A DNA stretch of 25,783 nt from Alphaproteobacteria bacterium (GTDB lineage: Bacteria; Pseudomonadota; Alphaproteobacteria; UBA6184), in contig JAUIKZ010000007.1 in the NCBI GenBank assembly GCA_030433125.1, positions 1 to 25,783 on the forward strand, given 5' to 3'. A program made the position numbers and the translations under genes. The notes below the pieces were generated by a model that worked only from the letters and a program-made list of their open reading frames with translations, was not told the DNA's origin and ran no database searches. This document shows, in pieces, positions 15,473 through 22,625 of this stretch. The number at the start of each line of letters is the position of its first letter. The stretch's first letter is position 1.

Positions 15473-18457
15473 ATGGAACCAATAATGACATCAACTCAAG
15501 TCTTGTTTTTATCTCCTTTACTCGGCGACGCCCCTGCAGCCCAGGAACAGTTTCATCGGTGGGTGCAGGGTGAATTTGCTCAGCATTTTGCGGGTCGCTC
15601 CACGATTATTTATTACACTAGTGAGTGTAAGAGCATTATAGACTATTTAGAGCAGCATGCCCATGTGAGCCAAGTGGGTCTAATGTTTCAAGAAGTAAGT
15701 GATGGAGAAGCGCTGAGTCCTGGGGGTTCCTTCGGCATACTTATCACCACAACAAAAAAAGCTAATCCCAATGCCAATGTTTTAACAACATTAGTTCCTA
15801 TCAATGAGGCTAATAAAAACACCCCCACTGTATATCAAGCCTTAGCCACAACGATTTCTAAGCTCTACAATATTGCCCCTCCTCGCTTTAGTGACTCTTC
15901 TTACAGGGAGGTCAAGTCGCATAAAACACGTGCAGCCTATAAGCTAATATCTCTATTGCTTGTGAGTGCTATCATTTTCGTGAGCACTTATATAATTGTG
16001 AAACATTATAATAGAAATGAGATAAGGTCCTCGAAGCATTTTGTTCATAATATTCCGCCTTTGTCAGATACTCTAAAACGCCCTTTATATATGGAGAGAA
16101 TGAAACATTGTCTTGATGCAGGCTTACATGCAACTGATAAGAATCCATATGTTATGTTGAAGGGGCGCGCAGGTGTAGGAAAGACAACCATTGCAAGAGA
16201 CTATGCCCACAGTGGTACGCAGCCAATAAAGTGGGAGTTCAATGCCGAATCGGAGTGGGCTCTTCTAAATTGTTATATGGAGCTGGCAGAAAGCCTATGT
16301 GAAACGCGTGAGGATTGTGGAAAACTTAGAGATGTCAAGCATACAGAATATTCTTATTTAAAACTCGAGAAGCTGAGAGCTTTTCTTGCACCTTGGTTGT
16401 TAAATAACAAGTGGTGTTTTATTTTTAACAATGTGCAAGCAGACTATAGCAGGATTAGGCCATACCTACCACTAAACACTGCTGGTTGGGGCCAAGGGGT
16501 GGTCATACTCATCTCTGATAAACAAAATGTGCTGCTATCCGAAAAAAGACAATTGCTCATTCCAGAGCTTTCAGTCCAGGAAGCGCAACGCATGTTCAAA
16601 ACCATTCTCAAAACACCCCTAGGAGAAGCCGAAACTGAAAAGCTTCTTAAGCTTTTGCCGCGTACACCTATGGATATTGCGTTGGCTGCCAATTATTTAA
16701 AAGCATGTAAAATTCCTCCAAGTGATTACGTAAAACAATTGTCCGAGCTGTGCTCCTCCTGTAAACTGCTAAAGAAAAAAAAGCCTACAGACAACGTGGT
16801 TAAATATGTTGCAAGCCGGCGTGATCTCATGCAAACCACCTTTCAGCAGATAGAAAAAACAGATCCCATGTTTCGACTGCTCCTTCAAGTGCAGTGTGCA
16901 ATGGCCCCGCAAGAGTTACCTGTGCGGTTGCTTGACCAGTTGGCTGATAAGGCCACTGTTGATGCCTATGTACACCAACTAACCATACACTCTCTATTGT
17001 GCAAGCCTCCCCAAAAGGCTCCGTTAACGTTGTCCTTACACCCAAGTGCCCACTCGCTGGGGCGTGCTTACCTTCATGAACATATTCCCTTAGAGCACCA
17101 GGCGGGTTTCTTGAGGCAGTTTATGTGGGGGCTGAACCATTATTTTGAAACATGCAAAAATGACAAAAACGCTATGAGCGTTTTGCTACCCCATCTCAAC
17201 ACACTGGCGCGATACATAAGAGGACGTTTTTCTAGCATGCCTACCACCTTAGAACTGCTGGAGCTTGACCTGAACCTGTTAAGAAGCGATATAGATCATT
17301 TGTGTTTTAACAATTACCAAGAAGCGATTCAGTTGACTCAAAAAGCCCTGGCACTCAATAAAAAATATCACAAGTGGTCACCGGCAAAGCAAGCCAATAT
17401 CATGGTCAGGCTAGCCAGAATTTATGGCTTCTTGGGTGACTTTAACCAATCCATTTATCATTTTCAAAAGGCGGGGCGTTTTGCTGATAAAACGGGTAAC
17501 TTAGTCGAAGCTACCCGGTGTAAGCTCGCCGTCGGTGGAAAGTACATTTGGCATAAACCATTTCACGAGGCTTATGCCAAATTAAATGGAGCGCTAAAAC
17601 AAGCACAGCAGTTGCCAGATACGTTTAGAAAAGCGCCTGTGCTTCTAGACTGTTATTTATATATGGCTGTTTTATGGAGCATTACACATTTGCATAAGAC
17701 AACAGCAGAAAAAGCCATCTCTTACATAGAAAAAGCACTGGCTATTCCTAACTTGCCTCATGATCTTAAAGCCAGAGCCTACAAATTTGCAACCTCGGTA
17801 TATTGCCATAGCGGTAATTATAGCAAAGCAAAAGTGTCCTTAAGCAATGTGCGCAAGCATTATGCATTGGCCCAAAAGGAGCCCCCTATCCATATGGAGC
17901 TTGTGCTCCAGACCAGTAAAGCCGAGATTTTGCTCCGCACGGGACGACTTAAGCCAGCCCTAAACGTTCTTGAAAATGTTGTGCAAACCTACAAAAACAT
18001 ATATGGCGACAAAATAGAGTTCATGGGGCAGCCCCCTATGGTGCTCTTTGCAGAGGCGCTGGTACGTAACGGCGAATACCACAGAGCAAAGAGGTATGCT
18101 GACAAAATCATGGTTATGGATAAAACACTTTCGATAAACCTGCATCGTATTACGGCTATACAAGCACATTTCCATGCTGCTATTGTGGCTGCTTATACAC
18201 AAGGCTGGAATGCGGCCATTGCAACATTTAAAACACTGATTCAAGAGACGAGAGGGTTTGTTGAATCCTTTGCAGATGACTCCGCAATTAAGCTGAAAAA
18301 GCTTAATCATAAACAAGATAGCTTAACGGATGAGGAGGTTATCAAAACGGCCAAAATGCTAATGCAGCTTATATATGGCCCGGACCACCCATTTTACAAA
18401 AGGTATGTGCGCCCTCAGTTGAATAAGCTCTTAAACGACCCCTCCCTTAAGGGGTAA
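15473..18457 (+). CDS. Membrane-anchored STAND/NB-ARC-like NTPase with TPR-like repeats
   Basis: Multidomain protein of 994 residues. An N-terminal alpha/beta domain of unknown family (1-140, beginning around VLFLSPLLGD) is followed by a TM helix (about 157-177, LISLLLVSAIIFVSTYIIV) and an NB-ARC-like NTPase. P-loop is GRAGVGKTT (231-239). The Walker B position reads WCFIFNN (314-320), with Asn in place of the usual Asp pair. LSVQEAQRMF (367-376) and RTPMDIALAANYL fit the helical ARC part (GLPLAL-like). A winged-helix-like region follows, then helical TPR-like repeats (about 600-950, e.g. DFNQSIYHFQKAG). STAND proteins sense a ligand through the repeats and oligomerise to activate the N-terminal effector (family knowledge). 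ATG 15485, with weak GGA upstream, is an alternative start. The last 43 bp overlap the convergent terminase fragment. Defence, signalling or host interaction are all possible. Confidence 0.75.
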   Translation: MEPIMTSTQVLFLSPLLGDAPAAQEQFHRWVQGEFAQHFAGRSTIIYYTSECKSIIDYLEQHAHVSQVGLMFQEVSDGEALSPGGSFGILITTTKKANPNANVLTTLVPINEANKNTPTVYQALATTISKLYNIAPPRFSDSSYREVKSHKTRAAYKLISLLLVSAIIFVSTYIIVKHYNRNEIRSSKHFVHNIPPLSDTLKRPLYMERMKHCLDAGLHATDKNPYVMLKGRAGVGKTTIARDYAHSGTQPIKWEFNAESEWALLNCYMELAESLCETREDCGKLRDVKHTEYSYLKLEKLRAFLAPWLLNNKWCFIFNNVQADYSRIRPYLPLNTAGWGQGVVILISDKQNVLLSEKRQLLIPELSVQEAQRMFKTILKTPLGEAETEKLLKLLPRTPMDIALAANYLKACKIPPSDYVKQLSELCSSCKLLKKKKPTDNVVKYVASRRDLMQTTFQQIEKTDPMFRLLLQVQCAMAPQELPVRLLDQLADKATVDAYVHQLTIHSLLCKPPQKAPLTLSLHPSAHSLGRAYLHEHIPLEHQAGFLRQFMWGLNHYFETCKNDKNAMSVLLPHLNTLARYIRGRFSSMPTTLELLELDLNLLRSDIDHLCFNNYQEAIQLTQKALALNKKYHKWSPAKQANIMVRLARIYGFLGDFNQSIYHFQKAGRFADKTGNLVEATRCKLAVGGKYIWHKPFHEAYAKLNGALKQAQQLPDTFRKAPVLLDCYLYMAVLWSITHLHKTTAEKAISYIEKALAIPNLPHDLKARAYKFATSVYCHSGNYSKAKVSLSNVRKHYALAQKEPPIHMELVLQTSKAEILLRTGRLKPALNVLENVVQTYKNIYGDKIEFMGQPPMVLFAEALVRNGEYHRAKRYADKIMVMDKTLSINLHRITAIQAHFHAAIVAAYTQGWNAAIATFKTLIQETRGFVESFADDSAIKLKKLNHKQDSLTDEEVIKTAKMLMQLIYGPDHPFYKRYVRPQLNKLLNDPSLKG

Positions 18458-19302
18458 TTAACCTCAAGCCTAATGGTCTTGTATCTAATATAGACTGGCT
18501 TGAAGAGAGATTCATCAAAAGGGTCTAGCAACTCGCCACTGAGCTCCTGCCGGCCCAGTTTTGTGTGAGCGTATTGTTCGGTCACGTTTTGTATAAATTG
18601 TGCCGACAGATTCGGTTTATTTTCAACCGTTGATCCACGCGTAATAAAGGTGCCTGGCGTGAGCAGTAAAGCCCGCAACAAAGGAACCGGCTGCGGGGTT
18701 GTGGTGATTAAGCAGCGGGGCTCATCCCCCAGGCGCAAGCTTAACTTCACTTGTTCCCATATCTGATCAAGATTGCGAAACTTAGCGAGCTCGTCGATCC
18801 ACATGGCGTCAAACTGAGGCCCACGCAAGCTGCGCGGCCTTTCTGCGGAATAAAATCGAATCTCGGTATTGCCTATTTTTAATAAGTTCGCTCCCGGTCG
18901 ATAGGTGTATTCTTGATCAGGAGGTAGGGCGCTTAAAATCCCGCTAACGCCTTCAACCATTACGTTTTTCACATCATCCAGTGTAGCCCCGATCAGCGCA
19001 ATTTGCTTGTAGCGTTTTTCTCTCACCCACTGCAAAATTGTTTCGGCCCCCAGACGTGTTTTACCAAAGCCTCTTCCAGCCATAATAAGCCATGTGCCCC
19101 ATGGGGCTAGCGGCTGCAGTTGTTTGAGTCGCGCATTAAAGGGCCAATAGTTTTGCTGAAAGCGCTGCCCGAGGTAACGGCATAAAGTTTTGCGAAGCCG
19201 GCCTTTAAAGCTTGGAAGCCGCTGCTCGAGAGGAAGTGTGATCTGTGGTAGGAAGCGATTTTCGCTTTTGTTAAGCGCGTGTTGTAAGTTTGTATTAGAC
19301 AT
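18415..19302 (-). CDS. 3'-truncated phage/GTA-type terminase large subunit
   Basis: ATPase half of a DNA-packaging motor, 295 residues against about 430-450 for intact relatives. Walker A is MAGRGFGKT (74-82), Walker B FDAMWIDE (164-171, D170/E171), and the coupling motif LITTTPQP (198-205). The LAPWGTWLIMAGRGFGKTRL context resembles terminases of alphaproteobacterial gene transfer agents (as in Rhodobacter) and their relics. Family-like sequence continues to about GELLDPFDESLF (256-267, near nucleotide 18502). The last ~28 residues look unrelated and run into the antisense of the STAND gene. The RNase H-like nuclease domain is missing, so packaging activity is unlikely. AAGGAG precedes the ATG, so the fragment may still be translated. 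No other phage gene is present in the window. Confidence 0.82.
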   Translation of the reverse strand: MSNTNLQHALNKSENRFLPQITLPLEQRLPSFKGRLRKTLCRYLGQRFQQNYWPFNARLKQLQPLAPWGTWLIMAGRGFGKTRLGAETILQWVREKRYKQIALIGATLDDVKNVMVEGVSGILSALPPDQEYTYRPGANLLKIGNTEIRFYSAERPRSLRGPQFDAMWIDELAKFRNLDQIWEQVKLSLRLGDEPRCLITTTPQPVPLLRALLLTPGTFITRGSTVENKPNLSAQFIQNVTEQYAHTKLGRQELSGELLDPFDESLFKPVYIRYKTIRLEVNYPLREGSFKSLFN

Positions 19303-19373
19303 AGTTTTCTCCTTTTTTGGGTTTAATAATTAGAGTTGTTTATAAATTAAATGCGTCGTTATGTTGACGATGT

Positions 19374-19411
19374 GATAAAAAAAGCCCAAACTTTAAATGG
19401 GTTGGGCTTTT
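19374..19411 (-). terminator. Intrinsic terminator or attenuator upstream of the terminase fragment
   Basis: Arms aaaagcccaa (19380-19389) and ttgggctttt (19402-19411) form a perfect 10-bp stem with a 12-nt loop. The minus strand has a run of seven T after GGGC, whereas the plus strand has only four, so it acts best on minus-strand transcripts. No minus-strand protein gene lies upstream; only the promoter at 19447-19475 could feed it. Confidence 0.8.
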
Positions 19412-19440
19412 AAGTGTCAAAAAGGGCGCATTGCACGCCA
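19374..19440 (-). ncRNA. Candidate ~65-nt small RNA or attenuated leader
   Basis: A near-consensus promoter would start transcription near 19440, and an intrinsic terminator stops it near 19375. The RNA would open with a small hairpin (GGCGT-gcaat-GCGCC, complement of 19425-19439), continue with a short linker, then end in the terminator stem. It would be a free-standing small RNA unless readthrough reaches the terminase RBS about 70 bp further on. No family is recognised. Confidence 0.5.
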
Positions 19441-19446
19441 TTGAGA

Positions 19447-19498
19447 AATATACTTCAATAAATGCATCTAGTCAAGAGGTTTTTTTAATTTTTTTAAG
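19447..19498 (-). promoter_or_regulatory. Strong promoter with UP-element-like A-tracts
   Basis: On the minus strand, -35 TTGACT (19470-19475) and -10 TATATT (19447-19452) are separated by exactly 17 bp. Directly upstream, complement of 19480-19498 reads as two A-runs around TT, a textbook UP element. It points toward the hairpin terminator and the terminase fragment. Confidence 0.75.
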
Positions 19499-19638
19499 TT
19501 CACCTTACAGCCCATCAGTTAATAAATAGAGGCAAACAAGGGGGAGCGTGTCATCCAGACCTGCTATTTGTCTCACGTGTGTGGGGATTTACACCCGCAT
19601 CCTTTTTCAACCGAGGGGCTTATTTCCCCTTACAGCGT

Positions 19639-19666
19639 TTGACTTTCCATCAGACACACCTATATC
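19639..19666 (+). promoter_or_regulatory. Likely promoter of the ABC transporter gene
   Basis: TTGACT (19639-19644) and TATATC (19661-19666) are 16 bp apart, placing the transcription start about 30 bp before the ATG at 19704. The rest of the 19499-19638 stretch shows no further gene. Confidence 0.55.
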
Positions 19667-19703
19667 ATGATGGCATACAAATAATTTACTGAAGGAGCAT
19701 ATA

Positions 19704-21500
19704 ATGCACTTTAAACAAGTTGAACTTTCGGAGAAGCCTAAATCAATATGGGCGTTTTATTGGCAGTTTGTGGTTAAAAACAAATCCACCTTTATTGGGT
19801 TGCAAATTGCTGGGGCTATCTGGGGCTTTTTAGATGCCGCCATGCCCTATAGCATGAATTTGCTCATCGATAAATTAAACGGCCGCACGATTGAATTGTT
19901 CGGCTCCGAATTAAGCTGGAGTGTGAACGCACTGGCTATTGCCTTTTTAGCCATCTTTGTGATTCAAAGCTTTGGAGAACGCATCATCGATTTGATAATC
20001 GGTGGCTATCTTATGCCCCGCGTGCGCAACCAAATTTTAACCACCACCTTTGCTTACATGATGGGGCATTCTTTTCAGTTCTTTCAACGCACCTTGCTTG
20101 GCTCCTTAGGGCAAAAATTAAAGGTGTTAGCGGACGCCTTTTATAGTATGTACTCAGCCCTTGAATACTCAATTATTCCCATCACGTGGAACTTCTTTTT
20201 CACCGCTTATTTAATATTCACTATGGATACGCAAGCGGGTTGGATATTTGTGGTGTGGTATGTGCTAACCCTGGTAGCCATCTTTATTGCCTCTGGCGCC
20301 ACGGACCGCTACGTAGATGAAAAAGCGGAATCAGAGAACGTGCTCTCGGGCAAAATGCTCAACGTGATCCATAACATTTTGGCTGTGAAGTCTTATGCGC
20401 AGCAAGACAACGAAGAAAAGTACATTGCGCAATACCAACACGACGCCCAAACCAAATCGCGATCCATGGAGTGGGCGTTGTTTTATAACCGCCTTGTGTC
20501 TATGGGCTCGACCATTGTTCTTATGTGCGTCATTATGTATTTATCGCTTAGCTCACTTAAAACGGGCACCATGAGTTTGGGGAACGTAGTGTTCCTGATT
20601 AGTGTGAGCTTTCGTATTTCCATGCACATTTGGTGGATGGGCGGCATGATGGTGCAGTTTTACCGTGCCCTTGGTGAGGCGCGTAACGCCTTATCCCTCT
20701 TTGATAAAGCCACCCACGATGTGGAGGACTTGCCCCACGCGAAAACGCTAGAGGCGCCGCAAGGTAAAATTGAATTTAAAAACGTGACCTTCGGCTACGA
20801 TGCCACTGACCCACTTTACAAAAACCTCTCTGTCACCATAAACCCGCAAGAAGCCATAGGATTAGTAGGCTATTCTGGCAGTGGAAAGAGCTCGTTTGTG
20901 AACCTCATTCAGCGCTTTTTTGATGTGCGTGAAGGCCAGATTTTGATTGATAGCACGGATGTGCGCCAGGTGAAGCACAATTCACTCATGCAAAAAATCG
21001 CCCTAATCCCCCAAGAGCCTTACTTGTTTAACCGTACTATTGCGGAAAACATTCGTTACGGCACGCCTTCGGCCACCCAAGAAGACATTGAAACAGCCGC
21101 TAAAAGTGCCTTCGCCCATGACTTTATTACTAACCTGCCCGAGGGCTATCAAACGGTTGTTACGGAGCGAGGGGGCAACTTAAGTTTAGGGCAGCGCCAA
21201 CGCCTTATTTTAGCCCGTGCCTTTTTGAAAGACGCGCCCATTCTTATTATGGATGAAGCCACAAGCGCCTTAGATAACAAAACGGAAAAGCTCATTCAAA
21301 AGAGTTTCGAGCGCTTGATGAAGAACCGCACAACTCTTGTGATTGCGCACCGGCTTAGCACCGTGGCCAACCTTGACCGCTTACTGGTTTTTGAAAATGG
21401 TCAGATTGTAGAACAAGGCAAGCATGATGAGCTGTTGGCGCAAAACGGTTTGTACGCTGAACTTTGGCGCATGCAACAAAACAACCGGCCGTTGCTTTAG
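19704..21500 (+). CDS. ABC exporter half-transporter (fused permease-ATPase)
   Basis: Exporter of 598 residues that works as a dimer. The N-terminal membrane domain has six predicted helices (about 28-320). The nucleotide-binding domain (about 352-590) has Walker A GYSGSGKSS (389-397), Q-loop IPQEPYLF (435-442), signature LSLGQ (493-497, where LSGGQ is usual), Walker B LIMDE (514-518), D-loop SALD and switch H549. The arrangement fits the MsbA/multidrug group, but the substrate cannot be read from sequence. AAGGAG lies 8 nt before the ATG. It is flanked by long non-coding stretches (401 bp before, 282 bp after), so it is probably transcribed alone. A short plus frame at 21561-21743 in the downstream gap has no coding support. 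Confidence 0.92.
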   Translation: MHFKQVELSEKPKSIWAFYWQFVVKNKSTFIGLQIAGAIWGFLDAAMPYSMNLLIDKLNGRTIELFGSELSWSVNALAIAFLAIFVIQSFGERIIDLIIGGYLMPRVRNQILTTTFAYMMGHSFQFFQRTLLGSLGQKLKVLADAFYSMYSALEYSIIPITWNFFFTAYLIFTMDTQAGWIFVVWYVLTLVAIFIASGATDRYVDEKAESENVLSGKMLNVIHNILAVKSYAQQDNEEKYIAQYQHDAQTKSRSMEWALFYNRLVSMGSTIVLMCVIMYLSLSSLKTGTMSLGNVVFLISVSFRISMHIWWMGGMMVQFYRALGEARNALSLFDKATHDVEDLPHAKTLEAPQGKIEFKNVTFGYDATDPLYKNLSVTINPQEAIGLVGYSGSGKSSFVNLIQRFFDVREGQILIDSTDVRQVKHNSLMQKIALIPQEPYLFNRTIAENIRYGTPSATQEDIETAAKSAFAHDFITNLPEGYQTVVTERGGNLSLGQRQRLILARAFLKDAPILIMDEATSALDNKTEKLIQKSFERLMKNRTTLVIAHRLSTVANLDRLLVFENGQIVEQGKHDELLAQNGLYAELWRMQQNNRPLL

Positions 21501-21782
21501 CGTTTAGGGAAGGATCGTGTGCTCCTCGTGCAATCTCCTTAAGCATTCGCTTTTCTGGCAGTGGCTTACCCAAAATTGAGTGTTAGTTACTTAGTAACAG
21601 ACATCTCAATAGAGGCCTACTGCCGCATTGTGGGTATGTTCGTAAACCTGCCCTGCCATTCTCAGTTAATAAAAATAACCAGAACAGGCAAAACATGTAT
21701 ATTTATTTGCTTTTTGGGCGCAAAATTAGTAATAGATATATAGACGCAAATTGAGTATATTTAAAACAAAAAAGGCTATCAA

Positions 21783-22625
21783 ATGACCTCTCCTCACATA
21801 ATTGTCTTAGGAAACGAAAAAGGCGGTACCGGTAAATCTACAGTGGCCATGCATATGGCAACCTTTTTGTTAACAAAGGGGTTTAAAGTGGGCACAATTG
21901 ATGTGGACGCCCGCCAAGGCACATTCACCAAGTACTTTAAAAACCGTGAAAGCTACATCGAGAAGCACGGTGTGTCGCTTATGCTACCACACCACATCCC
22001 TGTGTTTATTAGCCAAGCTGACTCCGTGAAACAGCGCGAGGAAGAAGAGCGAAACATGTTCGATGGGGCTTTGCAGCAATTGGCCGAGGTGGATTACATT
22101 GTGGTGGATACGCCGGGTAATGATACTCATTTATCACGGTTGGCGCATTCTCATGCCAATACGATCGTCACCCCGCTGAATGATAGCTTTGTAGACCTTG
22201 ATGTGTTGGGGAAGGTCAACCCCGAAAATGCGCGCGATGTGCGCCCTAGTCACTATGCTGAAATGGTGTGGGATCAAAAAAAGCAACGTCTTATGCGTGA
22301 CCGTGTGACCATCGACTGGATCGTAATGCGAAATCGTTTGTCACACATTTTCGCAAAGAACAAAGAGGAAATGCACAAGGTGTTGCAAACGCTGGCCAAG
22401 CGCATTGGTTTTCGTTTGGGACATGGCTTTTCGGAACGTGTGGTGTTTAAGGAGCTGTTTCTAAAGGGCTTAACGCTGCTTGACTTAAAAGACGTGGGGA
22501 TCGAGTTTACCATGTCGCACGTGTCGGCCCGCCAGGAGCTCCGTCGTTTGATGGATATGCTGCAGCTGCCAGCGCCGCAATCGGAAAAACAAGGTGAGCC
22601 CTTAGCCGAGGAACATGCTCACTAG
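21783..22625 (+). CDS. mipZ: Division-site positioning ATPase MipZ
   Basis: ParA/MinD-family ATPase of 280 residues. In Caulobacter, MipZ forms a bipolar gradient through ParB and blocks FtsZ assembly away from midcell. The deviant Walker A is KGGTGKST (13-20) with signature Lys13. IDVDARQGTFTKYFKNR (39-55) matches the MipZ motif after the P-loop. Walker B is IVVDTPG (106-112). The C-terminal RVVFKELFLKGLTLLDL is highly characteristic of MipZ as opposed to other ParA proteins. The stop overlaps the start of recG by 11 bp, so the two are co-transcribed. It is a lineage marker for alphaproteobacteria that lack MinCD-type placement. Confidence 0.92.
   Translation: MTSPHIIVLGNEKGGTGKSTVAMHMATFLLTKGFKVGTIDVDARQGTFTKYFKNRESYIEKHGVSLMLPHHIPVFISQADSVKQREEEERNMFDGALQQLAEVDYIVVDTPGNDTHLSRLAHSHANTIVTPLNDSFVDLDVLGKVNPENARDVRPSHYAEMVWDQKKQRLMRDRVTIDWIVMRNRLSHIFAKNKEEMHKVLQTLAKRIGFRLGHGFSERVVFKELFLKGLTLLDLKDVGIEFTMSHVSARQELRRLMDMLQLPAPQSEKQGEPLAEEHAH

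Noticed and set aside
19351..19413. 20-codon plus-strand frame across the terminator (ATG 19351)
   Set aside because: There is no RBS, it runs through the terminator stem, and the composition is non-coding.
21355..21743. Small frames on both strands after the ABC transporter gene
   Set aside because: The minus frame overlaps the ABC gene C-terminus and the plus frame has no RBS or recognisable protein features.
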